Assembly: GCA_023376005.1 (NCBI GenBank)
Contig: CM042157.1
Span: forward strand, 85,591,534-85,655,533
Source: Doryteuthis pealeii
Taxonomy: Eukaryota; Mollusca; Cephalopoda; Myopsida; Loliginidae
DNA: 64,000 bases
Direction of reading: 5' to 3'
The notes beneath the pieces were generated by a model, which was given only the letters and a program-made list of their open reading frames with translations, had not been told where the DNA came from and did not search any database. The position numbers and the translations under genes were made by a program. This document shows positions 53,512 to 64,000 of this stretch, one piece after another; within the stretch, counting starts at the first letter, position 1; the number at the start of each line of letters is the position of its first letter.

Positions 53512-53714
53512 CTTTGAAAATAATAATTTTGGAATCTGAGAAATTAGAAAGATATCTCCGCAAATATAGTACCTAAATAAAAACAATGGAATCATACTTG
53601 CGGAAGGTGAACAAATGTTATGCTCATAAAATTGAATGTACCTAAATGTGAATGAAGCAAGTATGACATAAGGACAATGAAATATAAGGATGAAATTGTG
53701 AGAATTTTCAGATA

Positions 53715-53985
53715 TAAAGGTGTGTGTTAAATGACCCCTCCTACTTATAGAATATGGCCAAAATCATGTGATCTAACTCTTGGCCAATCACTGGCAGTAC
53801 TCTGAGGTTGATACAATACTTAAACTGACCCTACTGGTCTTAATTACTGTGACATTCATGGACGACGGACATAGGATTAAATCACTGGACCTTTACCAAT
53901 ACGCAGGATAGGACTTATCCGCTTACCAAAGGATTCCATAACACAGAACTTTCTTTAAGCCCTTTTCAACTGGCCAAGGATGGCA
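53715..53985. repeat. ~270-bp dispersed repeat, copy 2 (inverted)
   Basis: Inverted match of 43040-43310: CTCTTGGCCAATCACTGGCA, GACGGACATAGGATTAAATC, CCCTTTTCAACTGGCCAAGG. Confidence 0.6.
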
Positions 53986-54117
53986 TTTAAAAACTTAAGG
54001 AAATAATAAATATAATGATAAAAAATAGATATTAGGGACAAGTATTACACAAGGACAATAACCACAAACCACTAAAAAGAAAAAAGAAGAAATGTAAGAC
54101 TACTATAGAAGGGGGGG

Positions 54118-54392
54118 GGGAATATATGGGGCGAAATAGATATTCGAAATCAACACATTCTTCGTCTAGCAGCTGGAAAAATCCGTCGTCGTAGTCGAAA
54201 TAATCTTTAGCAGTTCAAAATCGCAATTCCTATTTAGTTTTGTTTCTGTTGAACTAAAATCCATTCGGCAAAAACGCTTTGTCATCATCGACTGCCCAAA
54301 TCGCATTTGTTTTTGCATGCGGGAGGATGCGAGTTTGATCCCGGCAGGCAAGACAATGTCTTGCTCTTTTTCCTTTTTGGTTCTCCCCCGTC
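54118..54392 (+). mobile_element. S4 family, copy 2
   Basis: Shorter than 43965-44410 but with the same GGGGCGAAATAGAT, GTCGTCGTAGTCGAAATAA and GAGTTTGATCCCGGCAGGC blocks in order. Confidence 0.65.
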
Positions 54393-54814
54393 ACAAACTA
54401 CATTATTTACTCAAACCAAAAAAAAAAAAAAAAAAAAACCAAAAACACAAAACCGGATCCAGATAGAATAAAAACAAAAACACCTGGAAGGAAACAAAAC
54501 AATCCTTGCTTTAAACTTTAGAGAGAAAAATTAAAGTAAAAATCCCCTGACAACGTAGATACCAAAGATCTCTAACAATTAACTGACCTCAATGCAGAAC
54601 AGGTTTGAAGCTCTGGAAGTAAAACCCACCCACTCAACCAACAAAAACAAAAACTTCTACTTCTCAATACAAAGAAACAAACTCGGAGACACGTGTACAA
54701 ATCAAAAGACAATTACAACAAAAAAGGTGACAAAACTAAAAAATGAGCAATAATAAATTCACTTTGATCTTCACTAAAAATAGACAAGATAAGTCATTTT
54801 AAATTTTTTAATTT
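54393..54814. other. No gene recognised
   Basis: A-rich low complexity. Confidence 0.5.
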
Positions 54815-55075
54815 TTAACATATTTTGTTCTATTTAACACATACCCTAACAGGTACTACCACTCTGGTCATTGTGGACCTGGAAGTAATGGTGATAAAGG
54901 GGTACTCCACATTCCCTAGGGTCCCAGAACTGAATTTCATCAGATAGTGTTTAACCTCATACCCAGGACAAGACCCTCAGTCACTGCCTTCTAGCATATA
55001 TAAAAAGGGTTAGGGCTTTCCATAAGGGTTGGGACAATCATATGCTTGACATGACCAGCTACATAGATTCCATGG
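54815..55075 (-). mobile_element. R600 middle fragment
   Basis: Runs from CCCTAACAGGTACTACCACT to ATCATATGCTTGACATGAC, with deletions. Confidence 0.8.
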
Positions 55076-55087
55076 ACTAACTTTTTG

Positions 55088-55121
<34 letters not shown>

Positions 55122-55444
55122 ACTTATTTCCCACATAAAAAAAACCCAAACTAAAAACCATATGAATTAACTATATCAATGAAAATATATACATACAAGG
55201 TGTAGTTTTTTTTAAGGGAAAAAATTTATGAAATCGGAAATAAAAAGTGCAAAAAATGTCATAATATTAATATTTGAAAACTTTTTTTTGCTTTTGTAAT
55301 TGTATGTACTATATTCTATTAAATTGTCAAAAAAAAAAAAATAAAAATTTTTTTTAAGAAATTAATTTTTAAAGAGGATTTTCATTCTTTTGTGTGCTTA
55401 AATATTTTCCATTTTCTGCGTGAAATAAGTTAAATTTAATATTT
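55076..55444. other. No gene recognised
   Basis: Poly-A runs and AT-rich filler. Confidence 0.5.
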
Positions 55445-55545
55445 AAATTTTGTACAAATGTTGTACAAATAACATTGAAGAGGGGACAATAGCCGAATAA
55501 CGCAGATAATACAATCTTCAAGCCTATCTCAAACATTCAGAAGAA
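55445..55545 (+). mobile_element. FB fold-back, single-arm fragment
   Basis: ATGTTGTACAAATAACATTG and GGGGACAATAGCCGAATAAC, ending CAAACATTCAGAAGAAATAG. Confidence 0.7.
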
Positions 55546-55949
55546 ATAGTAAAAAACCATATATAACTTCTGAATTGGCAAGTAGCTCACGTAGAATGAG
55601 GAGCAAAACCAACAAACTACTAAAACTATGCAAATCCCCTTATCAATCTAAACGCGACTTGAGGCTGCATAATTTAATGAAATTCAGCCAGAAAAATCAT
55701 ACACCTCAAAACCAATTATCATCATCAAGAAGATCACAAGGACAAAGACGAGGATCATTCCAAAGCTTCCTCTTCTGCAGTGAAAAAGCAACATGTGTAA
55801 AATCCAATTGAAAGCCGACTAAAACTAAGAAAAGAATTAACTAGGTATCCAATCGTAACCTAAACCCCCCCCTCCTCACCCATCCAACCCAAAATATGTT
55901 CAAATATCTACTCCGGTTTCGACCAGGGATCCAGTGAGTCTTCGTGCTG
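55546..55949. other. No gene recognised
   Basis: A basic 78-codon ORF (55575-55811) lacks splice or domain support. Confidence 0.4.
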
Positions 55950-56235
55950 CTGGACCTTATAAGTTAATAGCAATCGATCCAGGGGGCTTTTCCCGCCAGG
56001 GGCAATGCCTGCCCCCTTGACTTAAAGGGGCAGGGTTTGGGTTATTGCCCAGCGGCATAAGGCGCCCCCTTGAGGGGGAATGCCGAAGGATCGATGCAAT
56101 TTTGTTCTTTGCCCACCCATGAGCTTCGGCTTGTGGGTGGGCCGCAGCATTAAAACGAGCCTTGTGCCACCCAATACAAGTGGGGTATGAAGGCAAATAC
56201 CATCCAAGCCGGGCAAAATGACTGTATAACAACTT
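55950..56235. other. GC-rich hairpin-rich block
   Basis: Alternating complementary tracts such as CCCGCCAGGGGCAATGCC, CCCCCTTGACTTAAAGGGG, GCCCCCTTGAGGGGGAATGC and CCCACCC..GGGTGGG form several local stems. It resembles the block at 39930-40120 in composition. The minus ORFs here (55957-56232, 56022-56216) are by-products of GC-rich sequence. Confidence 0.45.
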
Positions 56236-56327
56236 TGGTCTTCAAATAAAAGAAACCATGAAAGTAATTAAAAATATAAGAATATACAAAAACTCTTCAC
56301 CAGATGAACCTTTATCAAAACTAAGTG

Positions 56328-56470
56328 GACGGGTGTAGTGTAATGGTTAGCGTTGTAGAAATGGACTCAATCAACCCGAGTCCAAATCCTGGATGAGGCA
56401 GTTTGCATTTTACATCAGCGCTAATACCCTTGGGAAAGGTATGCTACCAAACTACTCTCGCCTCGCCGCT
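56328..56470 (+). mobile_element. tRNA-derived SINE S3, 3'-truncated
   Basis: Head GGTGTAGTGTAATGGTTAGC, B box GAGTCCAAATCCTGG and centre GCGCTAATACCCTTGGGAAA. The 3' half is absent. Confidence 0.8.
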
Positions 56471-56984
56471 AGTGGAAATAGGAACAGACTGTGTGTATAC
56501 CCTTTCTTTCCTTACTTCTATTCTTCCTTCTGCTCAATCTTTGGTATCATTACGTTCTTCTCTAAGCGTCTTGGTGGTCGGGCGAACTTAATTCATTCTT
56601 CTAGATCAGTCTTCGTTACCAAAGACATTCATCAACCACAAAACATATAATTTATGTAGCTTTTTAATTTACTTAACTAAACATATTTTCTCTAACTAAC
56701 ATAGCGCGTGGTAGTGCAGGTGAGCTCCAGCTAAGGCCTTATCTGGCCTGACGTCAAGCTGAAACTGAGAGCCAACCAGGTCGCCAACGTGGACTTCACG
56801 TATTTCGCGGGGCTTTCTGTAATATTCGCATTGAAAGTACCCACCCGTGATATGAAAAGGAAAGGGCCCATTTCCCTTTCAAGAATACAGGGGGTGAGAT
56901 AATCTATACAATGATTAATGTAACAACTGGGCATTTTAACCTGTGACCGAGTAAAATACAGCAGTCTTGGAGATTGTTTTTGGT
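56471..56984. other. No gene recognised
   Basis: 56700-56950 is moderately GC-rich. Part of it (ATAATCTATACA..GTAACAACTGGGCATTTTAA) resembles 57530-57585 on the other side of the next R600, so the two flanks may be one interrupted repeat. Confidence 0.4.
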
Positions 56985-57512
56985 TTGGTTTGTTGTTTGT
57001 TTTACCGGCATATCAACCTCAGTGGGTCATTTAAATGCCGATTAAAGTTTTGGAAATAAATCAATTTCTTATGGATATACAATTTTTTTACGAAATTATC
57101 ATTTTTTCTATTTAAACCCATGATGGGACCTAACAGGTAACTACCACTCGTCCGGGTTCAGAGTGGACGCTAGGGAGCAATGGTGATGAAGGGGTGCTCC
57201 AACATTTCCCAAACCTGCGCCAGAACTGAACCTCACCATCACGTTTAATGTCATTGCCCATATGATAAAATAAAAAGGGGTTGGGGGCTTGCGCATAAGG
57301 CAGATAGGGTTGGGGCAATCATAAGGTGCTGGGCTTGAACGTGATAGGCCGATTTGATATCGGAGGGCGTTCTTCCGCAGCGCACCGTCTAGCCGCAAGA
57401 ATATAGGGCCAAAGTGGAATATTGCATGTCATTGAACTGCTCATCCACGCTGGTGTTCCCTTAGAGGTGCAGTCGGTGCCAATTCTAAACGCCCCAACAG
57501 CAGAACAGGGCG
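56985..57512 (-). mobile_element. R600 with many scattered single-base insertions
   Basis: Recognisable order of R600 blocks, but insertions occur every 10-30 bases (e.g. TTTACCGGCATATC, ATTTAAATGCCGATTAAAG). The pattern is that of uncorrected sequencing error rather than age. Confidence 0.85.
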
Positions 57513-58465
57513 AGAAATACAGGGTGTTGACAATAATCTATGCAGACATAGTATTATGTAACAATCTGGGCACTTTAACCCAGTCTGGAAGAGGAAAACT
57601 CAACCTGTTAAACTCTTGTCTTAAGAAAACTAGCCTTCGTGTCACATCATTACTCATGTGGAAGGGGTTGTAAATGTATACATATATATAATCAAATTCA
57701 CTAAGCATTGGTCTACTAGTCTAGCTTTGGTTACCATTACAAAACACATTTAATAATGACTGTGAGATTTGTATATTAATGCAGTCCTTTACTTAGAGGG
57801 ATTAGGAAGAAATAGGGGGCCCTTTTGTATCATTGTGATCAGTCTATTATGAGATCTACCAATAGGTGAGTGTTATAAAAATCGATATATTAGTACATTT
57901 GTTCATACAAATACATACAATTTATCCATCTTGCAACCCCTTGTTTAAAAAAATGAGACCATCCATCCAAATTGGCCAAAGATTAAATGCAAAAAATTGT
58001 AAATCCTGATTATTTGGGTGTTGGCTTATCATCCCACAAATTAAATTTATTTGAATGTGTCATCTCAGATAAATAAAATGGATGCATTCTGTCTTTTATA
58101 TTATAAAAGAAAAGGAAAAAAAAAGGACAATGCCTACAGAAAAAATATAGAAAGAAAGACGAGTAGGGGAAAGATATAGAAAGGGAGGTGAGCATGTGTG
58201 AAGCTATCAGACTAATCTCGTTTCAATCGATCATAATGAATAACAAAGAAAAAAAAAGTGAGAGTTTAATCAAGATTTATTGCTTTTTACAATATTGAAG
58301 TATTTTTTTTTTTTTGAATAGCATCTTGAGTTAAACATTAAATGTTGTAATAATTAAATGTCATAGCTGTGGGATATAATGCCATATAGGTCCTTTTATT
58401 AGAAGATAATTTTTACTTAATATTCATGAAGGCTGTGATATATTTATTTAACTTTTTAATTTCAG
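57513..58465. other. No gene recognised; end of intron 3
   Basis: AT-rich; GAAAGAAAGACGAGTAGGGG-type sequence at 58150 recurs at 39640-39700. It ends at the exon 4 acceptor. Confidence 0.5.
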
Positions 58466-58595
58466 AATTATTAGTTGGGAACATTAAAGCAGAAACATCG
58501 TCATGAATGTGTCACACAGTTGAAATACAAGTTAAAGAAATGGCTGGCATTAAAGAGATTTGGATGCAATTAGCAGAGAAATCTCAAAGAAAAAG
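58466..58595 (+). CDS. FAM184A-like: FAM184A-like coiled-coil protein, probable exon 4, frame broken
   Basis: Acceptor ACTTTTTAATTTCAG and donor AAAAG|GTCAGT bound 130 bp. In the phase required by exon 3 a TGA interrupts the frame after 13 codons. A +1 frame gives LKQKHRHECVTQLK, and the first frame later gives EIQVKEMAGIK; both are coiled-coil-like. Switching frames this way suggests one or two indels. Neighbouring repeats have the same kind of errors, so the damage is probably in the assembly. H-E-C-x2-Q-L resembles a FAM184A segment (EHICRITDL) after the exon 3 match. Confidence 0.5.
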
Positions 58596-58619
58596 GTCAG
58601 TTGCTTAATGGATTATTTT

Positions 58620-59265
58620 AGGTTTGGTTTTGGTTTGTTTTACGGCATATCACCTCAAGTGGGTCTTTAATGCCAAGAATAGTTTTTGAAAAATAAAATC
58701 ATTCTTTTAAATTGGAATAATACAATTTGTTTATAAACATGATGTTTTTCTATTTAAAACTCGCCTAGATGGGACCCTAAACAGGTACTAACCACTCCGG
58801 GTCAGTGGAATCGAGGGAGCAATGGTGATGAAGGGGTGCTCCAATTCCCCAACCGGAACCTCACCTATCAGATAGAGTTTAACGTCATTCCCAGGACATG
58901 TAGACCGGTCAGTCACCGACCTTCTAGCACGCCATATGATAATAAAGGGTTGGTGGGGCTTGCCATACAGGGCAATTAGGGTTGGGAAATCATATAGGTG
59001 CTAGAGGCACTTGACGTGAACCCAGCCGAGATTGATACGGAGGGGGTTCGTCTCCGACCACATTTAACCGTCTAGCCCAGGATAGGGCCAAAGTGGAGTA
59101 TTGCATGCATGAACTGCTCATTGCCCCTGGGCTCTATCCTTAAGCATCATGGGTTGCCACTCACGGCCCAACAGGTGCCCATTGGGGGAGAGTCTTACCC
59201 TGCTGCAGAGGTGCAGCCCGGAGGCATTCTAATACGCACCAACCGAACAGGGGCGGATGATTATT
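58620..59265 (-). mobile_element. R600, full length, indel-rich
   Basis: Tail TTTACGGCATATCACCTCAA to head CACCAACCGAACAGGGGCGG, with frequent small insertions as in 56985-57512. Confidence 0.85.
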
Positions 59266-59423
59266 TAACTTGAATTGATTCTTTATATCATTCACCCTTA
59301 ATTATACCATTATCTTGGGCCACACCACCGCCTCATTCCCTCACCATAGCCACAACAAATAAAAAGTCCAAGACCCGAATTGAATAAGTAGTATTTTTAA
59401 TTTGCATGGTAAAAAAATAAAAG

Positions 59424-59497
59424 TCGTCAGGGGCGCCCTAAAAGTCAGTATCATCCAGATCCATCTGAGGGAGTCTATCTCTTTTTCAAAAGGATAT
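59424..59497 (-). mobile_element. S1 SINE fragment
   Basis: GTCGTCAGGGGCGCCCTAAA and GAGGGAGTCTATCTCTTTTT; the rest is replaced by a Helitron-like end. Confidence 0.7.
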
Positions 59498-59635
59498 TAT
59501 TATAAAAATCAAAATATAATTGACATATGTTGTAATTTTTTTATAAAGTGTGATTTAAATTTTGTTGTCTTTCTAATATTGAATTAAAAAACTTAAATTC
59601 TTCTGCACAGAAGGGCGCATTTCTTGCTAAGTGTA
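59498..59635 (+). mobile_element. Short Helitron-like end
   Basis: AACTTAAATTCTTCTGCACA, AGGGCGCATTTCTTG, CTAA: same layout as the Helitron termini with a weakened hairpin and CTAA instead of CTAG. It is inserted within S1 sequence. Confidence 0.55.
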
Positions 59636-59639
59636 TATT

Positions 59640-59915
59640 AAAGTAAGTAAAGTAAAGGTCGTCGGGCGGCGCGCCTCAATTGTCAGTATCAGCCAGTCAA
59701 TCAAGAGAGTCTAATCAGCTTTTTTTCAATATGCGGCTAGAACCAAGGAGAATTGTTTTTATAAGTATCCTGAGGTGGAGCGGCCACACCTACCATCAGC
59801 TCCTTACTTTACCACATCAGATTCCCTATTCTGAGTTGGCGAGGAACCGTGTATCGAAATTAGGAACCTTGTGGTTTCTAGCCGAAAGCTCTATTGATGG
59901 ACTATTATCCGGCCC
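59640..59915 (-). mobile_element. tRNA-derived SINE S1, indel-rich
   Basis: (AGTAA)n tail complement at 59640-59655, body, B-box complement near 59845 and head GCCGGATAATAG. Many single-base insertions. Confidence 0.8.
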
Positions 59916-60389
59916 CTAATTCGTTACATAGATTGGATGGGTAGCCTCTAAAAATCTATGTACAAGTATCATAGATTTTAAAATAAACAGTTAATAGGAA
60001 AGATATTGGAGGGATGTATGGACTCCAGTTAACTCCAGTTTTCCGACCTACACTTCTGTTTCGTGAATTAGCCTAAGAGAAATTCAGAGTTTTGGCTAAC
60101 CATTGAACGAGAATTGACGTAATCATATTCTCGTTCCAATTGGCCAAGTTCTCTACACATGTGTGATTGGGGGTCTGGATCTTAAGAAATAAATTATATA
60201 CAGAACAGTTAAAAACAAAAGTCATGTGCTGGGTTGTTACTAGAAGACAACAACAAAGTAGAGAAGATTAAAGACAGTGACCAGATCTAAACAGAAGATT
60301 AAGGACAGACAACGGCAGATCTAGAAGAACAGACAACCAGAATCTAAAGATAGATGAAAGACGAAGCTAAAGTGAGTGATTGATTGGAT
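59916..60389. other. No gene recognised
   Basis: 60230-60360 is purine-rich with repeated AGAAGATTAAAGACAG and CAGATCTA phrases. Confidence 0.45.
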
Positions 60390-61290
60390 TTTAAACTGCA
60401 TGTCAACCCATCTAGGGTTATTTTAAATGCCAAGCAGTAGGTTGTGAGGGATCATGTCAAATTTATGTTGTTTTTTTTTTTTCCAAGGATTTTTTATTGA
60501 TTTTGACAGTTGGTTGTTTGCAGTAAGTGATTGGGAAATAGTTTAAAGGATAAGTTTATAGGGTAAAGTTCGTTGTTTGAAAGATAGTTTTGGTAGAATG
60601 TTTTTTAAACAAGTTTTTTCTCTATTTAACGCAATAACTATAGTAGCCAAAAAGCACTAACAGGTACTACCGACTCTCCGAGTCAGAGTAGACCTGGGAA
60701 GCAATGGTGTGAAGGGGTTTTCACATTCCCTCAAACCTCCAAAACGTGGAAACTACCAATTAGATTGAGGGTTAAACCCGTCATTGCTCAGGGAATGTAG
60801 CCAGACCCTCAGCCAACCGCTTCTAGATGCACCATATGATAAATAAGGGGTGGGGCTTGGCCATATAGGGCGGATAGGGTTTGGGTAAAGAATAATATGA
60901 GTGCTATATTTGATCATAGTCGCACGGGTGAGGCCTCTCCCGGAGCTTGACGGTGTTCCGTGGGCACGTCAGCACAACAGAATAGAGCTGGCACAAAGTG
61001 GACGTAGATTGCAGGTAATGGACTGCTCAATTGGCCACTCTGGGTCTATCCTTGAAGCCAATCACGGGTCGCCACGCCCATGGCCAACGATGGCTCATTG
61101 AAGGGAGTCTCTACCCCTCTGGCATGAGGTGAAGTCGGTGCAATTCTAACGGGCTCCACCGACAGGGCAGTTAGAGATACTATAAAAATGTCCATTAGGA
61201 CAACCTTTCCGACAATAACCTTCCATTGATTTTAATGGCAGTCAACTAGTCTGGAAGTATTGTTATTGCCTAGAGGTTAGGAGGTACACA
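60390..61290 (-). mobile_element. Tail fragments around an indel-rich R600
   Basis: The GATT-type tails at 60390-60450 and 61225-61290 flank an R600 body at 60605-61175 (CACTAACAGGTACTACCG to CTCCACCGACAGGGC). Heavy insertion noise again. Confidence 0.75.
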
Positions 61291-61689
61291 TATATTTAAC
61301 AATTGTGTAAATTGTTTAGGTTTTATTTCATTTAAACAATATAGTCAGAATTCTCTGGGATTTTTTAGAATTATTTTGTTTTTTTTATAATTTTTGGTAT
61401 AATTCTATTAGAAATTCTAGTGAGAAAAGATGTTTAATACTGAAAGGATTGTTTGACTGTGGTTGTTTTTGTCTTGAGAACAACCTTCGAGTTATGGGAC
61501 CAACCAACTTTTTATAATGTCAAAGGCTTTTAAGGCACCAACAGTTTGGCAAAATACTTTTCTATGGCATGTGCGTGATCAATTTTTGTGACTTAAATAT
61601 ATTAACTAAAATTTGGTAATTTATCCTTTGCTCCCTTTCATACGTTTGCAGCAATGCAGCATTAAGGATTGATCTGTCAACCTAGTTTT
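61291..61689. other. No gene recognised
   Basis: AT-rich spacer. Confidence 0.5.
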
Positions 61690-62130
61690 GGTTTGTTATT
61701 GGTTTCTACCACAGCATATCAACCTCAGTGGGTCATTTAATGCCAAAAGTTTTGAAATAAATCAATTCTTAATGGATAATACAATTTTTTTTATAAATAC
61801 ATTTTTTCTATTTAACCCATAGATGGGACGCCCTAACAGGTACTACCACTCCGGGTCAGATGACCGGGAACAATGGTGATGAAGGGGTGCTCCACATTCC
61901 CCAAACTGCGGAACCATCCCATCAGATAGAGTTTAACGTCAATTCCCAGGAATGTAGCAACCCGCAGCCACCGCCTCTAGCACCCATATGATAAAAAGGG
62001 GTTGGGGCTTGCCATAAGGCAATAGGGTTGGGAAAATCATATAGGTGCTAGGGCTTGACGTGACGCAGCCGATTGATCGGAGGGGCCTCTCCGACCGCGC
62101 CCATCTAGTCTGCCAACCTAGTACAACAAG
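61690..62130 (-). mobile_element. R600, head-truncated
   Basis: Tail CATATCAACCTCAGTGGGTC to CTCCGACCGCGCCCATCTAG, where the match stops. Confidence 0.85.
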
Positions 62131-62214
62131 CATAATCAATTTTTAAGGATCAACCGCCCTCTTGCCCATGTATCTCCCTAAAGAAGGGTAGGAATATACC
62201 GTAATATATTTCAG

Positions 62215-62310
62215 ATAATACTTTTTTTTAAACCAAAACATTCCACCAAAAAAATCAGTGTGGCAACCTATCCATTCGATAAATGTAAAACAGCACTAGT
62301 TTAATTTCCT
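62215..62310 (-). repeat. Dispersed ~80-bp repeat, inverted copy
   Basis: Minus strand GTGCTGTTTTACATTTAT, GGATAGGTTGCCACACTGAT; relatives at 41474 and 42230. Confidence 0.65.
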
Positions 62311-62406
62311 AATTCATTCTATTAAGTTGTTTAATGCATCAACGAATTACAATGTGAATGCATTAATATGTATTTGAAAGCTTTCAAAACGCTTTTGTAT
62401 ACACAA

Positions 62407-62454
62407 TATATATATATATATTATATATAATATAATATATACATATATATATAT
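62407..62454. repeat. (TA)n tract
   Basis: Interrupted TA run. Confidence 0.9.
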
Positions 62455-62474
62455 TTTAAATTTTGAAAATGCAT

Positions 62475-62870
62475 CATTTTGTTTTGACGGAGAACGAAAA
62501 GAGCAAAACATTGTCTTGCCTGCCGGGACATGAACCCGCGTCCCACGCATGCAAAAACAATGGCGATTTAGGCCCCCTGGATGATCGCGAAGTGCCAGGA
62601 TGTTTCGGTAACTATGTACATAAATAACCTGTGAGTCAAGCGCTCGGTCTTCTGGGCAAAGTCAGAGTCAGCAGTAGCAGGTTGACTGATGCGAACGACC
62701 AAAGAAATAAAGAATGTGATTTTGAACTGGCTAAAGATATTTCGACTACGGTGCGGATTTTGCAGGGCTGCTAAACGAAATGAAGAACGTGTTGACCGCA
62801 GCGGAGGAAGGTTTGGCTTGCCTGGAAGAACCTGTGGAACCCGCTTGTTTTGCCCCCCCTCTCGGCGGGA
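62475..62870 (-). mobile_element. S4 family, copy 3 (inverted, extended)
   Basis: Minus strand keeps ACGCGGGTTCATGTCCCGGC (B-box-like), CCGTAGTCGAAATATCTTTA, and the left part CAACAAGCTCCCGCCGAGAG also present at 43998. The two opposing ORFs 62568-62885 and 62689-62922 lie inside it and are not credible genes. Confidence 0.65.
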
Positions 62871-64000
62871 GCTTGTTGATAACAAAACACCTATTCCCCC
62901 TCCTCTTAAAAATAAAAAATAATATTTTATTTTAAACTTTTTAAATTTTTGATACTTTCTTATACATTTTTTATAACATCAAACTCTTGAGTTTTTCTTT
63001 GTCGACTATAATGCTTGATTTTAATTAAGAATAAAATAAAATTAATTTTACTTTCAAAACAGAATATGCATTTTCAAAAATTTTAAATACAATTATATAG
63101 GCTATGACTAGAACTTTCATCCTGTACCACATTATTATATATATATATATATATAAAGATCCCTTACTGACTCATTTCTTTAAACTGACTGTGCTGTAGA
63201 TATATATCCGTTACCTTTTACCCCAGACTCTTTATGATTGGTAGTACTAGAAAACGCAACCCCTATTTTCTATATGTATTCATTAGGCATACGTTTTGGA
63301 GTGTTTATTAGGATCTACATATTTGTAAGCAAGTCTTGAAAACAAAGATGAATATTTGATAAGTTTTATGTTAGAATGGTATTGTCTCACTAGCACCGTT
63401 ACTACTGCAACATAATTTTGGCGGGTCAATTGCATCTCACTGGTGCACCTACTCTTGTGGATACATTGTACTTGATATTTCAGCTGTATTCAGAACAAAC
63501 TTCTTGCATCTCACTATTCAATATGTTGTGTCCAAGAGGGGGTGGTGGGGGATGGGACGCTTGGTTTGGCTTTAAATCTCCATTTCATGCAATATCAGTT
63601 TAAATCTACCCTTGGATTAATTTAATGCTTTTCTTTCTTCTTGTTTTCATTTGTTTAACGGAGAAAGACCATTTAAGATGAGACAAGGATCTGCTACAAC
63701 GATCTAGAACGGAACAAAATCGGACTAATTTGAAAAGGATTTGGAAAGTTAAGCAACAAACCATTGATCAATGGTGCTGACAGTTGGATGGAAAAAAGAA
63801 AGATTTGGCTGATGTAAATAATGGAACATCAACAACAATTGGAGTAGTAACCAGACATTATACCACACCCTAGTGCGAGTTTAGATTTTTTTTTGTTTTA
63901 AGAGTTAAAAATAACTTTAAAGAAACTTGAATTTTGTCTGTTGAAGTTCTTAAAATCGAGAAATTCTTTTTTTATTTCAATTTGTGTTATATATAAATCA
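62871..64000. other. No gene securely recognised
   Basis: (TA)n at 63134-63154; AT-rich sequence. 63660-63860 is purine-rich and looks exon-like in composition, but every frame has several stops. Confidence 0.4.

Noticed and set aside
62568..62922. Two opposing ORFs of 105 and 77 codons
   Set aside because: Both lie in the inverted S4 repeat copy and match no protein family.
63660..63860. Further exon of the FAM184A-like gene
   Set aside because: Composition is exon-like, but every frame has several stops and no convincing acceptor/donor pair was found.

Overview
The window looks like a gene-poor, AT-rich, repeat-saturated animal genome segment. Spliced coding exons sit 9-14 kb apart inside repeat-packed introns. 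The mix of tRNA-derived SINEs, a 5S-rRNA-derived SINE, Helitrons, fold-back elements and (TA)n tracts fits a mollusc or another lophotrochozoan with a large genome. No feature proves the taxon. There is no prokaryotic gene organisation, and most ORFs of 60-160 codons lie in repeats.

Gene content. One plus-strand gene is visible as four exons: 25079-25229, 35386-35598, 49640-49793 and 58466-58595. All have AG/GT borders. The phases of the first three join perfectly, and they encode a long charged coiled coil that best resembles FAM184A. The fourth exon is damaged by frameshifts in a stretch where every repeat carries scattered indels, so assembly error is likely. A possible minus-strand exon lies at 4708-4825. 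Degraded transposon coding pieces are a mariner-type transposase end (23861-24445), a LINE C-terminus with tandem zinc fingers (33950-34700) and a LINE C-terminus with a CCHC knuckle (47244-47513).

Repeat families (working names). R600 is a ~590-bp element with a 3' hairpin tail and (AAACC)n end, present in more than 20 copies; several have exact 12-21 bp target-site duplications (TSDs). S1 is a tRNA-derived SINE with an (ACTTT)n tail. S2 and S3 are two more tRNA-derived SINEs. S5 is a 5S-rRNA-derived SINE. S4 is a family with a B-box-like motif. There is also a non-autonomous Helitron family, a terminal-inverted-repeat (TIR) element with an 8-bp TSD, and fold-back elements associated with (TA)n tracts.

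Layout. 1-2.4 kb: satellite arrays. 2.4-5 kb: largely featureless, with one candidate exon. 5-12.7 kb: SINEs, a TIR element and a 100-N gap. 12.9-21.2 kb: a cluster of (TA)n tracts alternating with inverted-repeat elements that carry hammerhead-ribozyme-like cores, one of them (19758-19800) with a complete canonical fold. 21.2-35 kb: Helitron, SINE and R600 nesting around exon 1. 35-50 kb: exons 2 and 3, four Helitron copies, and the LINE whose 3' tail is shared by R600, S2 and S5. 50-64 kb: more R600 copies, exon 4, and a stretch of poor base quality from about 56.9 to 62.1 kb.

The two most interesting stories are (i) ribozyme-bearing fold-back elements at (TA)n tracts, and (ii) a single LINE-type 3' hairpin tail used by at least four otherwise unrelated retroposon families.
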